64,000 bases of DNA from Falsiroseomonas stagni DSM 19981 (GCF_900114315.1 NZ_FOSQ01000001.1:186001-250000), one strand, 5' to 3'; positions 17,055-25,310 are shown, counted from the first letter of the stretch. Numbers and translations: made by a program. Notes: a model not told the origin generated them from the sequence alone.

Positions 17055-17849
17055 ATGTCGCCAAACCGCCAAACCGACCGTGCGCCTGCCCCGCGGCGCG
17101 ACCTGCCGCAGGACGGGGTGGACCGGCCGCTCGCCGCCTTCGCGCGGGACTACGCGGATGGGGAGGGTGTTCCCCGCCACGCGCATGACCGCGCGCAACT
17201 CCTCTGGGCCACGCGGGGCACCATGCGCATCGCCACCGACGCGGCGGGTTTCGTGGTGCCGCCGGGCCATGCGCTGTGGATGCCGGCGCGGGAGCCGCAT
17301 CGCGTGGAGACGGAAGGCGGCGTCGCGATGCGGGCGCTGTTCCTGCGCGCCGATGCCGCGGCGGCGGGGCCGGGGGAGGCGACGGTGCTCGCCGTCTCGC
17401 CCCTGTTGCGCGAACTCATCCTGGCTGCCTGCGCGGAGCCGCTGGAATGGGACCCCGCGGGACGCGGCGGGCACCTGGCGGCGTTGATCCTCGATGAGAT
17501 CGCCCGCGCGCCGGCGCTGCCCTTCCGCGTGCCGGAACCCCGCGACGCCCGGCTGAAGCGCCTGGCGGCGGCGCTGCGGCAGGATCCCGCCAGCCCGCGC
17601 CGGCTGGAGGATTGGGCCGAACAGGCCGGCGCAAGCCCGCGGACGCTGGAACGGCTCTTCCTGGCGGAGACCGGCATGGGCTTCGCGCGCTGGCGGCAGA
17701 CTCTGCGGCTGGCGGAGGCGGCATCGCGGCTGGCCAGCGGGGAAACGCCGGCGCGGGCGGCGGCGGCGGTGGGCTATGCCAGCGCGCCGGCCTTCGGCGC
17801 GGCCTTCCGCGCGGCCTTCGGCATCACGCCGGGGGCGGCGCGCCGGTGA
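17055..17849 (+). CDS. AraC-family transcriptional regulator
   Basis: A 264-residue regulator. The N-terminal half is a cupin-like ligand domain (HAHDRAQLLWATRGTMRI and VPPGHALWMPAREPHRVE contain the paired His residues). The C-terminal 100 residues hold two helix-turn-helix units: LEDWAEQAGASPRTLERLF and ARAAAAVGYASAPAFGAAF followed by RAAFGITPGAAR. It is the cupin-AraC type that commonly regulates an adjacent, divergent MFS exporter, as here. The ligand is unknown. Its 3' end overlaps a possible small minus-strand gene. Confidence 0.92.
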   Translation: MSPNRQTDRAPAPRRDLPQDGVDRPLAAFARDYADGEGVPRHAHDRAQLLWATRGTMRIATDAAGFVVPPGHALWMPAREPHRVETEGGVAMRALFLRADAAAAGPGEATVLAVSPLLRELILAACAEPLEWDPAGRGGHLAALILDEIARAPALPFRVPEPRDARLKRLAAALRQDPASPRRLEDWAEQAGASPRTLERLFLAETGMGFARWRQTLRLAEAASRLASGETPARAAAAVGYASAPAFGAAFRAAFGITPGAARR

Positions 17850-18102
17850 TGGGCGGTGGCGTCTCCTCGGCCGGCGCGGCGGCGCGACCGGCGCCGTAGC
17901 GCGGGCGAGGGGGGCGGGGCGGCCAGGCGGCGGCCTCGACCTGGTCCGCCACGGCGGCGATCCTCGCGGCCACCACCGGATGGCCGCCATCCAGCGCCCC
18001 GATCGCCAGGCGGCGCAGCTCCGCCAGGATGGTCTCCAGCGACGGCGCCGCCGGGGACGGGGTGTTCACCGGCGGTATGCAATCCGTGTCCGAGCGCTTC
18101 AT
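17824..18102 (-). CDS. Small Pro/Ala-rich protein, doubtful
   Basis: A possible 92-residue product with start MKRSDTDCIPPVNTP. It has a helical middle, SLETILAELRRLAIGALD and ARIAAVADQVEAAA, and then a proline-rich tail. It has normal GC-rich third positions, and no better gene covers 17850-18102. Against it: no clear ribosome binding site, overlap of 26 bases with the convergent AraC gene, and no family that I recognise. An in-frame upstream ATG lies at 18120. Confidence 0.35.
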   Translation of the reverse strand: MKRSDTDCIPPVNTPSPAAPSLETILAELRRLAIGALDGGHPVVAARIAAVADQVEAAAWPPRPPRPRYGAGRAAAPAEETPPPITGAPPPA

Positions 18103-18246
18103 CGGCGTAACATTGCGCACCGGCTTTCATCCGCCCAGGGGCGACGAGGGGACCGCCCGCCCCCCCGGTCATCACAAGAAAGCGATCCGGTTGCGGGAAC
18201 TTCCGCGCTGCCGCGTTGGTGCCCCAATCGGGACGGGAGGAGACGC

Positions 18247-18429
18247 ATGCGCAGCGCATCGGCTGAACATCTGCCTGAGGCAGCCGGCCTGGCCGCGACC
18301 ATGATGGCAGGCCCGTCGCCGCTGAAGGCGGTGATCGTGATCCTGCTGGTCTGGGCGGTCGCCACCACGGTCTTCGTCGGCGGGCTGGGCGCCTGGGTGG
18401 CGATGTGGCGGCGCTGGCGGATCCGGTAG
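18247..18429 (+). CDS. Small single-span membrane protein
   Basis: A 60-residue product preceded by a good ribosome binding site (GGGAGGAG, ending 5 bases before ATG). After about 25 polar residues comes one strong membrane span, VIVILLVWAVATTVFVGGL, then a basic end, WRRWRIR, so the C-terminus is predicted inside. No family is recognised. It lies just before the LexA box of the radical SAM gene, in the same orientation but probably in a separate unit. Confidence 0.55.
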   Translation: MRSASAEHLPEAAGLAATMMAGPSPLKAVIVILLVWAVATTVFVGGLGAWVAMWRRWRIR

Positions 18430-18459
18430 CGGGCGGCAGCCCTTGCGCCCCGGCGACTT

Positions 18460-18474
18460 GAACATAACATGAAC
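18460..18474 (+). promoter_or_regulatory. LexA (SOS) box
   Basis: GAACATAACATGAAC is exactly GAAC-N7-GAAC, the reverse complement of the alphaproteobacterial LexA consensus GTTC-N7-GTTC. It ends 25 bases before the ATG of the radical SAM repair gene, where a repressor would block transcription. The surrounding sequence is AT-rich for this genome, as is usual in promoters. Confidence 0.78.
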
Positions 18475-18499
18475 GAAAACCTGCTGGATTCCGTCCCCC

Positions 18500-19750
18500 A
18501 TGGAGCTGCGCGAGAAGCTCGAAATCCTGGCCGATGCCGCGAAGTATGACGCATCCTGCGCTTCCTCCGGCACCACGCAGCGCAACAGCCTGAAGGGCGG
18601 CCTCGGCAGCACGGAGGGGTCGGGCATCTGCCATGCCTATGCGCCGGACGGCCGCTGCATCTCCCTCCTCAAGATCCTGCTGACCAATGCCTGCGTCTTC
18701 GACTGCGCCTATTGCGTGAACCGAGCATCCTCCAACGTCCGCCGCGCCCGGTTCTCGGTGCGGGAGGTGGTGGACCTGACGCTGGCCTTCTATCGCCGCA
18801 ACACGATCGAGGGGCTGTTCCTGTCCTCCGGCATCATCCGGTCCCCGGACTACACGATGGAACAACTGGTGCTGGTGGCGCGGACGCTGCGGGAGGAGCA
18901 TGGATTTCGCGGCTACATCCACCTGAAGACCATCCCCGATGCCGCGCCGGAACTGCTGGCGGAGGCGGGGCGCCACGCCGACCGCCTGTCCATCAACGTG
19001 GAACTGCCGAAGGCGGAGAGCCTGACGGCGCTGGCGCCGGAGAAGGATTTCCGCCGCATCCGGGTGGCGATGGCGGGGCTGCGCGGGCGGATCGAGGAAT
19101 CGCAGGACGCCGTGAAGACCGCCCGCCGCGCGCAGCCCAAGCGCTTCGCGCCCGCGGGGCAATCCACCCAGATGATCGTGGGCGCGGACGGGGCGGATGA
19201 CGGCGTGATCCTCGGCACCGCGACGGACCTCTATGCGGGGTACCGGATGCGCCGCGTCTACTACTCCGCCTATTCGCCCATCCCCGATGCATCCCGCCTG
19301 CTGCCGCCGATCGCGCCGCCGCTGGTGCGCGAACACCGCCTCTACCAGGCCGACTGGCTGCTGCGCTTCTACGGCTTTTCGCGTGAGGAGATCATGGCGG
19401 GCGGGGAGGGCGGCATGCTGGACCTGGAACTGGACCCCAAGACCGCCTGGGCGCTGAAGCACCGGGAACACTTCCCCGTCGATGTGAACACCGCGCCGCG
19501 GGAGGCGCTGCTGCGCGTGCCGGGGCTGGGGGCCAGGACCGTGGACCGGATCATCGCCGCGCGCCGGCACATGCTGGTGCGGGCGGAGGATTTGGCGCGG
19601 CTGCGCGTGTCGCTCCCCAAGGTGCTGCCCTTCGTGCTCCTGCCAGGGCATCGCGCGCGGGGGCTGGAGCGGCCGGGGCTGCGCGGGCTGCTGGTGCCGG
19701 AAACCGCCTTCGCCCGCGCGGCGAGGCCGGTACAGATGTCGCTGTTCTGA
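18500..19750 (+). CDS. Putative DNA modification/repair radical SAM protein (UDG-linked type)
   Basis: A 416-residue radical SAM protein. The CxxxCxxC cluster-binding motif is in NACVFDCAYCVN (about residues 68-75). Downstream are GLFLSSGII, YIHLKTIPDA and RLSINVELP, typical barrel strands of this group. The C-terminal third has a helix-hairpin-helix DNA-binding unit (NTAPREALLRVPGLGARTVDRI). The length and order match the family annotated as 'putative DNA modification/repair radical SAM protein', which is usually encoded next to a uracil-DNA-glycosylase-like partner. The SOS box in front supports a role in DNA damage. The partner gene is not found on either side here. The actual substrate lesion is not known. 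Confidence 0.93.
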   Translation: MELREKLEILADAAKYDASCASSGTTQRNSLKGGLGSTEGSGICHAYAPDGRCISLLKILLTNACVFDCAYCVNRASSNVRRARFSVREVVDLTLAFYRRNTIEGLFLSSGIIRSPDYTMEQLVLVARTLREEHGFRGYIHLKTIPDAAPELLAEAGRHADRLSINVELPKAESLTALAPEKDFRRIRVAMAGLRGRIEESQDAVKTARRAQPKRFAPAGQSTQMIVGADGADDGVILGTATDLYAGYRMRRVYYSAYSPIPDASRLLPPIAPPLVREHRLYQADWLLRFYGFSREEIMAGGEGGMLDLELDPKTAWALKHREHFPVDVNTAPREALLRVPGLGARTVDRIIAARRHMLVRAEDLARLRVSLPKVLPFVLLPGHRARGLERPGLRGLLVPETAFARAARPVQMSLF

Positions 19751-19885
19751 CATCCCTGCCGAACGGGGCGAGGCCGGGATCGCTGCCCCGGCCCGCCTTG
19801 CGGCCTGCCGGTTTGCGGCAGCGCCCTGTCCCCGCAGGGCGGCGGCGGCGCGATCCCGCATCGCGGGCGTTCGCCGCCGCCGCCT

Positions 19886-19921
19886 CATGGCCGGCCGGGG
19901 TGGGAGGGGTGGCCGGCCATG
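19886..19921. terminator. Bidirectional terminator-like hairpin
   Basis: A perfect 11-bp stem (CATGGCCGGCC with GGCCGGCCATG) and a 14-base purine-rich loop, between the convergent radical SAM and DUF4394 genes. A smaller hairpin (CGCCCTG/CAGGGCG) lies near 19822-19842. The 221-bp gap holds no gene that I can support. Confidence 0.6.
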
Positions 19922-19971
19922 GTGGGCTCCACCACCGCGTCACGCCGCAGGCGTGCCGCGGTGGAACCGCA

Positions 19972-20784
19972 TCACCGCATCGCGGCGATATCGATCACCT
20001 CGGCCGGGGGCAGGCCGGCCACGGCGCCGGTCGCGGTCAGGCGGCCATTCGCCATGTCGATGGTGTGCAGCGTGCCGCTGGCCAGCACGAAGCCCGTATT
20101 GCCGCCCTGCGCATCGGTCAGGATGTCGAAGGCCGTGCTGGCGGGCAGCGTCATGCCGACCATGCCGCGGGGCTGCTGCACGCCGTCATTCGGCGGCGCC
20201 TGCAGGTTGAAGCTGCCGAGCAGGGTATCGAGCGTGTAGAGCGCCGTCGTCGGCGCGCCCGGCTGCCCGGCTGCCGGCGCATTGGCGGGCGGCGCGACGC
20301 TGTTGCTGTAGGCGCCGGCGGTGATGCGCGGCGTGGTGTTGGCGTTGGCGCCTTCGCCATACTTCAGCGTGCCGTCGCGCACGACTTCCCCGGTATCGAC
20401 GTTCACGCGGAAATTCGTGCCGTTCATGCCCATCAGGCGCAGCCGGTTGGCGACCGGGTTGAAATCCACCACGGCGCGGCCGCCGCCATCGAAGGGCATG
20501 GCGAGGCGGGAGACCTGCGTGGCACGACCCGTCGCGGGATCGATGGCGACGATCTGGCTGCGATCCGTCACGCCATAGAGGCGGCCATCCTGCGGCCGCT
20601 GGTCGATGCCGATGACGCGGCCCTCGGCACCGGTGATGCGGACCGGCGCGCTCGCGCGGCGGGTTTCGCCATCGATGCGGACCAGGCTGTTCTCGGCCGT
20701 CAGGCCGATCAGCGTCGTGGCGCTGGCGGGGGCGGCGGCGATGAGGGCGGCGGCGAACAGGCTGTAGCGCAGGGTCGGGGACAT
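19972..20784 (-). CDS. DUF4394 domain secreted protein
   Basis: A 270-residue protein with a Sec-type signal peptide (SLFAAALIAAAPASA, cleavage after about residue 22). The rest is a beta-propeller-like DUF4394 domain: repeated units such as IGLTAENSLVRIDGET, VIGIDQRPQDGRLYGV and QIVAIDPATGRATQV, then FNPVANRLRLMGMNG, the family's most recognisable stretch. Exported to the periplasm. It lies on the same strand as, and 99 bp after, the ECF sigma/anti-sigma pair, with a small hairpin (20850-20867) in the gap. I infer that it belongs to the same regulon. The biochemical function is unknown. Confidence 0.88.
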   Translation of the reverse strand: MSPTLRYSLFAAALIAAAPASATTLIGLTAENSLVRIDGETRRASAPVRITGAEGRVIGIDQRPQDGRLYGVTDRSQIVAIDPATGRATQVSRLAMPFDGGGRAVVDFNPVANRLRLMGMNGTNFRVNVDTGEVVRDGTLKYGEGANANTTPRITAGAYSNSVAPPANAPAAGQPGAPTTALYTLDTLLGSFNLQAPPNDGVQQPRGMVGMTLPASTAFDILTDAQGGNTGFVLASGTLHTIDMANGRLTATGAVAGLPPAEVIDIAAMR

Positions 20785-20883
20785 CGCGTTTCTCCGTTGT
20801 CGGGCACGGGGCCGATCGGGCCTCGCTGGCGGCGTTACGGAGGGCGGGTGCGGCTGGACGCAGCCGCTACGAAATAATCGCGA

Positions 20884-21579
20884 TCACGAACCCGTGGCCG
20901 GCGCCAGGCGGCCGATGAACTGGATCGGGCCGGTCGGGCGGCCGATCGGCGACCCCCCCGGCGGTTCGAGCGTGATCTCGATCAGCATCCCCGGGCTGGG
21001 GCGGATCGTGGCCGGCCGGACGGTGATGCGGCCATCCGCCGGGATCAGGCCGAGCGAGGTCGGCGCCGTCGCGCCCTGCGGCAGCGCCCACAATTCCAGC
21101 ACCCGGTCCGGCGGTGCCGGCCGCGTGTTGAGGGAGGCGAGGCGGATGCCGGCGCGATCGGCCTCCACCAGCCAGGCCGGCTGTTCGCGATCGGTCAGCA
21201 GCACGGTCATCAGCCGCGGCTCCGGCGCCGGGCGCAGGACCATGAACGCGGCCAGGCCGGCGGCGACGGCGGTGGCGCCGATGGCCCCCGCGCGCCAGGG
21301 GTCGAGCAGCTTCCGCCACCAGGGCGCGGCGGGGAGGGCCGGCGCGGGGTCCAGAGCGGCCTCGATCCGGCGCCACAGATCGGGCGGCGGGGCTTCCGGC
21401 GTGGCGAGGGTGGCAAGGGGGGCGAGCTTCGCCTCCCACGCCGCGACCGCTTCCGCCAGCGCGGCATCGAGGGGTAGCGCGGCGGCGACGGCGGCGGCCT
21501 CCCGCGCTTCCAGCGTGCCGAGGACGTATTCGGCGGCCAGCGCCTCCCTCTCCTCTGGTGTCATGCCCAGGGGGGTCAT
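20884..21579 (-). CDS. Anti-sigma factor, RskA type
   Basis: A 231-residue membrane protein. The first 80 residues form an anti-sigma domain (EREALAAEYVLGTLEAREA and LPLDAALAEAVAAWEAKLAPL). A single membrane span follows (GAIGATAVAAGLAAFMVL, about 95-112). The periplasmic RskA_C part is about 110 residues, with LELWALPQG, TSLGLIPADG and EPPGGSPIGRPTGPIQF, which are standard for the family. It holds the ECF sigma factor at the membrane until a signal releases it. The start at 21579 overlaps the sigma stop (ATGA); an alternative ATG is at 21564. Confidence 0.93.
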   Translation of the reverse strand: MTPLGMTPEEREALAAEYVLGTLEAREAAAVAAALPLDAALAEAVAAWEAKLAPLATLATPEAPPPDLWRRIEAALDPAPALPAAPWWRKLLDPWRAGAIGATAVAAGLAAFMVLRPAPEPRLMTVLLTDREQPAWLVEADRAGIRLASLNTRPAPPDRVLELWALPQGATAPTSLGLIPADGRITVRPATIRPSPGMLIEITLEPPGGSPIGRPTGPIQFIGRLAPATGS

Positions 21580-22115
21580 GCCAGGCACTCCCGCAGCCGC
21601 AGCAACCCGCGGCGGATCCACGCCTTCACGGTGCCGAGCGGCAGGTCGAGCCGCGCCGCGATCTGGGCATGGGACAGGCCATGCACGAAGGCCAGCACGA
21701 TCCCGCGGCGGTTCCGCTCCTCCAGCCCCGAAAGGCATTCGCGCAGCCGCGCGCCCTCGGCCTCCGCCGCGATGCGGTCCAGCGCGTCGGATTCCACGGG
21801 GGTGTCGCCGAGGGTGGGGTCGTCGGTCGGGATCTCCCGCCCCCTGGCGCGGGCCAGGTCGAGGGCGGCGTAGCGGACGATGGCGGCCAGCCAGGCTTCC
21901 GCGCTGCCGCGGCTGGGGTCGAACTGGTCCGCCCGGCGGGCGATCTTCAGGAAGGCGTCCTGCAGCGCATCCGCCGCGGCGTCCCGGTCCCGCAGGATGG
22001 CATTGGCCACGCCGAACAGTCGCGTCGACTGGCGTTCATAGACCGCCCGCAAGGCGTGCCGGTCGCCCCCGGCGACGGCTGACAGCAGCGGGGAAAGGTC
22101 GGTCGCGGCGTCCAT
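21576..22115 (-). CDS. ECF RNA polymerase sigma factor (SigK-like)
   Basis: A 179-residue group IV sigma factor. Region 2: AVYERQSTRLFGVANAILR and AADALQDAFLKIARRADQFD for core binding and -10 recognition. Region 4: LSGLEERNRRGIVLAF and the HTH GLSHAQIAARLDLPLGTVKAWIRRGL for -35 recognition. The coupled RskA-type anti-sigma gene shows how it is controlled. The ATG at 22115 gives the family N-terminus; an upstream in-frame extension is not conserved. Likely targets include its own unit with DUF4394, but I cannot define its promoter motif. Confidence 0.94.
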   Translation of the reverse strand: MDAATDLSPLLSAVAGGDRHALRAVYERQSTRLFGVANAILRDRDAAADALQDAFLKIARRADQFDPSRGSAEAWLAAIVRYAALDLARARGREIPTDDPTLGDTPVESDALDRIAAEAEGARLRECLSGLEERNRRGIVLAFVHGLSHAQIAARLDLPLGTVKAWIRRGLLRLRECLA

Positions 22116-22480
22116 GCGGGCGGAGAATGCCCACGGCGCCCACCAGGGTGCAACGGGGGCATCCGGTGCCTGCGGATCGGGCAGGACTGCCGAAAGCGCG
22201 GCCAGCGCCGGGGGGCAACGGCGGCGAAAGGCCATCCGCGGGGCTGGCACGGGCCTTGCGAGACCGCGGCCCATGCCACCCTGGCCGCCCCTTCCCGCCC
22301 GTCCCGCCGCCGGCCGCCCCAGGCGCCCTGGCCGGCCGGCGCGCGCCCATGGGCTGGCCCGGGCGCGCGGCCGGTGGCGACCAACGGCCTGATCCCGTGG
22401 CCGTCGCGTCCCGCACCGGGACGCGCGGTGGGTGTCCCACACCCTGATCATCCCCGAACCGGAACCCTGGCGGAGTTGCC
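22116..22480. other. Divergent intergenic region with sigma-54 promoter
   Basis: A 365-bp gap between the ECF sigma gene (minus) and the 13-gene catabolic cluster (plus). Besides the sigma-54 promoter, annotated separately, it contains GC-rich inverted segments around 22320-22380. A candidate activator half-site pair, GCGCC-N6-GGTGC at 22136-22151, is one base off the NtrC spacing. I see no gene in it. Confidence 0.6.
22245..22259 (+). promoter_or_regulatory. Sigma-54 (RpoN) -24/-12 promoter
   Basis: TGGCACG-GGCC-TTGC matches the sigma-54 consensus TGGCACG-N4-TTGC at all eleven fixed positions, with GG and GC exactly 12 bases apart; only the last weak A/T position is G. It points toward the catabolic cluster; transcription would begin near 22271, leaving a leader of about 210 bases. 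Sigma-54 promoters need an ATP-dependent activator such as NtrC, and no activator gene is in the cluster. Confidence 0.68.
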
Positions 22481-23938
22481 ATGACCTGCCCGCAAGGCCT
22501 GCCCGCGCTGGAGCGCCTGGTGGCGCGCGAACTTGCCCAGACTGCCTTCCCGACCGCCCCCTGGGTGGCGCCCCTGGTCGCGCCCGATGGGGCGGAGGCG
22601 CTGGACTGCGCCATCATCGGTGGTGGCCAATACGGCCTGGCATTGGCCGGGCTGCTGAAACGCGAATGCGTGACGCGCATCGCCGTCTTCGATGCGGCGC
22701 GGGCGGGGATGGAAGGCCCCTGGATGAGTTTCGCGCGCATGACGATGCTGCGCACGCCGAAGGACCTGGCCGGCCCGGAATGCGGCCTGCCATCCCTGAC
22801 CTTCCGCGCCTGGTGGGAAGCCCAGCATGGGCAGGCGTCGTGGGAAGCGATGTATCGCATCCCCCGCACCGCCTGGGCCACCTACCTCACCTGGTTCCGC
22901 CGCGTCCTGGACCTGCCGGTGCGCAATGGCTGGCGGCTGCGGGAGATGCAGCCGACGGCCGATGGCACGATGATCGGGCTGCTGTTCGAAACGCCGGACG
23001 GCCCGCTGCTGCGCCACGCCCGCAGCGTGGTGATGGCGACCGGCACCGGCGGCGCCGGCGGCCATGCGATTCCCGCCCCGATCGCCCGCGCCCTGCCACC
23101 CGGCCGCGTGCTGCATGCGAATGACATCCTGGACCTCGGCGCCTTCGCCGGTGAACGGGTGGGCGTGCTGGGGGCGGGGGCGACCGCCTTCGATGTCGCG
23201 ATCGCGGCGCTGCAGGCCGGTGCGACGCGCGCGGAGGTCTGCGTGCGGCGGCCCGAATTGCCGCGCGACAATCCGCGGCGCTGGATGGAAAGCGCCGGGC
23301 ACCTGGCCCATTACGTGGACCTGCCGGATGCCGCGAAATGGGCCTATGCGACCCGGCTGCGCCAGATCGGCCAGCCGCCGCCGCAGCCCACCTTCGATGC
23401 CGCGATGGCCGAGCCCGGCTTCCGGCTGCGCACCGGCATGCCCTGGGACCAGGTGCGCTGGACGGGCGGCGAGATCATCGTCGAAGGCAATGGCAAGCGC
23501 CTGGTCTTCGACCGGCTGGTGATCGCCACCGGCTTCACCGCCGACATGGCGATGAGGTCCGAATACGCCGCGCTGTTGCCGCATGCCGCGCTGTGGCGGG
23601 ACCGCTTCACGCCGCCGGCCGAACAGGCGGATGCCAGGCTCGGCCGGCAGCCCTACCTCGACCGCTTCGGCGGCTTCACCGAAAGGCTGCCGGGGGCGGC
23701 GCCGTGGCTCGGACGGATCTTCACCATCACCAACAACGCCTCGCTCAGCCTGGGGCCCGTCGCGGCGTCGATCAGCGCGATGAAATACGTCGCGCCGCGG
23801 CTGGTGGAGGGGGTGAAACGCCGGCTGTTCCTGGACCAGCAGGAAAGCGACTGGGCCTGGTTCCTGGGCGGCGACCACGCCGAACTCGCCCCCTTCAACC
23901 TGCCCCCTTCCACCCTGCCGGAGACCGTAGCCGCATGA
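22481..23938 (+). CDS. FAD/NAD(P)-binding oxidoreductase, monooxygenase-like (first copy)
   Basis: A 485-residue flavoprotein with two Rossmann folds. The FAD site CAIIGGGQYGLALAG is at about residues 43-57, and the NAD(P) site VGVLGAGATAFDVA is at about 228-241. LVIATGFTAD is the hallmark ATG-type segment before the C-terminal part. It resembles flavin-containing or N-hydroxylating monooxygenases (SidA/PvdA-like) but is not close enough to name a substrate. It is the first gene after the sigma-54 promoter. A clear homologue is encoded later in the same cluster (28905-30368), sharing stretches such as LRTPK, GPE and RAW at matching positions. It overlaps the next start by 4 bases. Confidence 0.85.
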   Translation: MTCPQGLPALERLVARELAQTAFPTAPWVAPLVAPDGAEALDCAIIGGGQYGLALAGLLKRECVTRIAVFDAARAGMEGPWMSFARMTMLRTPKDLAGPECGLPSLTFRAWWEAQHGQASWEAMYRIPRTAWATYLTWFRRVLDLPVRNGWRLREMQPTADGTMIGLLFETPDGPLLRHARSVVMATGTGGAGGHAIPAPIARALPPGRVLHANDILDLGAFAGERVGVLGAGATAFDVAIAALQAGATRAEVCVRRPELPRDNPRRWMESAGHLAHYVDLPDAAKWAYATRLRQIGQPPPQPTFDAAMAEPGFRLRTGMPWDQVRWTGGEIIVEGNGKRLVFDRLVIATGFTADMAMRSEYAALLPHAALWRDRFTPPAEQADARLGRQPYLDRFGGFTERLPGAAPWLGRIFTITNNASLSLGPVAASISAMKYVAPRLVEGVKRRLFLDQQESDWAWFLGGDHAELAPFNLPPSTLPETVAA

Positions 23939-24438
23939 GCGACCCACGCATCATCCCCGTGAAGCCGGGAGCGGCGACGGTGGAAGCCCTGGCGCCCTTC
24001 GGCACGCTGGTGGAGGCCGGGGAGGACGGCACGCCCTTCGGCCCCGCCGATGCGCGGCTTGAACTGGGGCGCGGCACGCCGCGGCTCTACATCATGCGGC
24101 TGGTGAAGCGCCCGATGCTGGTGCGCGGCATCACGCGCCACACCCGGGTGACGCAATGCCTGGCGGCGACGATGGGGGGCGAGTGGTTCATCGGCCTGGC
24201 GCCCGCCGGCGATGCCGACATGCCCGATGCCAAGCCCGACCCGGCCGCGATCCGCATCTTCCGCATCCCCGGCGACAAGGCGCTGGCCCTGCATCGCGGC
24301 ACCTGGCATGCGGGACCGTTCTTCGAGGCTGAGACGCAGGATTTCCTGAACCTCGAACTCTCGGACACGAATGAGGTGGACCACCACACGGTGCGCCTCG
24401 ATGCCGAATTCGGCGTCGCCTTCGCGATCGAGCCGTGA
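23935..24438 (+). CDS. allA: Ureidoglycolate lyase family protein
   Basis: A 167-residue cupin-fold protein of the ureidoglycolate lyase (AllA) family, which splits ureidoglycolate into glyoxylate and urea in allantoin use. Seen here: FGTLVEAGEDG, the repeated beta strands through TRHTRVTQCLAAT, the conserved HRGTWHAGPFF loop and FLNLELSDTNEVDHHT near the end. The ATG overlaps the upstream stop, and its own stop overlaps the next start, so it is embedded in the operon. The family match is good; whether its substrate is ureidoglycolate or another ureido acid is open, since the usual allantoin genes (allantoicase, uricase) are not present in the cluster. Confidence 0.82.
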   Translation: MSDPRIIPVKPGAATVEALAPFGTLVEAGEDGTPFGPADARLELGRGTPRLYIMRLVKRPMLVRGITRHTRVTQCLAATMGGEWFIGLAPAGDADMPDAKPDPAAIRIFRIPGDKALALHRGTWHAGPFFEAETQDFLNLELSDTNEVDHHTVRLDAEFGVAFAIEP

Positions 24439-25307
24439 TGCGGGACCACGGGCGCTACGCCTATTCCGCCATCGCGCAACGGCCGGCCTGGGACTGGCCG
24501 GGCGGGAAGCGGCTCGCGGTGTTCATCGCGGTGAACCTGGAGGCCTTTCCCTTTGCGGAAGGCATGGGCATCCCGCTCGTGAATCCGCTGCCGGAGCCCG
24601 ATGTGCAGAACTACGGCTTCCGCGATTGGGGCAACCGCGTCGGCGTCTGGAACCTGCTCGATTCGCTGGACGAATACGCGCTGCCTGCCGCCGCGCTGAT
24701 GAACACCGCGATCTACGACCTCTGCCCGCCCGTCGCCGAGGCCTTCCGCGCCAGGGGCGATGAGGTGGTGGGCCATGGCCGCACCAATGCCGAACGGCAA
24801 TGCGACATGGATGAGGCGACGGAGCGCGCGATGATCGCCGCATGCCGCGCGCGCATCGCGGCGGAGGAAGGCGTGGCGCCCCGTGGCTGGATGGGCCCCT
24901 GGGTGGCGGAGACGCATGTGACGCCGGACCTGCTGGCGGAGGCGGGCTTCGACTATGTCATGGACTGGACGCATGATGACCAGCCGACGCGCCTGGTCAC
25001 GCGCGGCGCCGGGTCGCTGGTGACGGTGCCCTATTCGAAGCCGACCAACGACATCCCCATCCTGCACGCTGCGAAATGGCCGCCCGCGGATTGGGCCGAT
25101 GCGCTGATCGACCAGTTCGAGGAGCAGCGGCGCTTGTCGAAAAAATGGCCGCTGACCTTCAACCTGTCGCTGCATCCCTTCCTCGTGGGGCATGCCTTTC
25201 GCCTGAAACACCTCCGCCGCGTCTTCGCGCATATCGCGGCGGCACAGGAGGAAGTGTGGCTCTGCCGGCCTGGCGACATCGCGCGCCATGCGGCGACGGT
25301 GGTGTGA
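24435..25307 (+). CDS. Polysaccharide deacetylase-like hydrolase, PuuE (allantoinase) type
   Basis: A 290-residue NodB-fold hydrolase. Start is GTG at 24435, overlapping the upstream stop, or ATG at 24438. It has the layout of the PuuE/cyclic imide hydrolase branch: AVFIAVNLEAFPF in place of the usual TFDDGP-type motif, EVVGHGRTNAER in place of the metal-binding HTxxH, RGWMGPWVAETHVTPDLLAEAGFDY and NLSLHPFLVG near the end. PuuE enzymes open hydantoin or imide rings such as allantoin without a classical metal site. Next to a ureidoglycolate lyase this fits ring opening followed by ureido-acid cleavage; the exact ring is not known. Confidence 0.85.
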   Translation: MMRDHGRYAYSAIAQRPAWDWPGGKRLAVFIAVNLEAFPFAEGMGIPLVNPLPEPDVQNYGFRDWGNRVGVWNLLDSLDEYALPAAALMNTAIYDLCPPVAEAFRARGDEVVGHGRTNAERQCDMDEATERAMIAACRARIAAEEGVAPRGWMGPWVAETHVTPDLLAEAGFDYVMDWTHDDQPTRLVTRGAGSLVTVPYSKPTNDIPILHAAKWPPADWADALIDQFEEQRRLSKKWPLTFNLSLHPFLVGHAFRLKHLRRVFAHIAAAQEEVWLCRPGDIARHAATVV

Positions 25308-25310
25308 GGG

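Noticed and set aside
22136-22151. NtrC-like half-sites GCGCC-N6-GGTGC upstream of the sigma-54 promoter
   Set aside because: Spacing is one base too long and one half-site has a mismatch, so it is not called as a feature.
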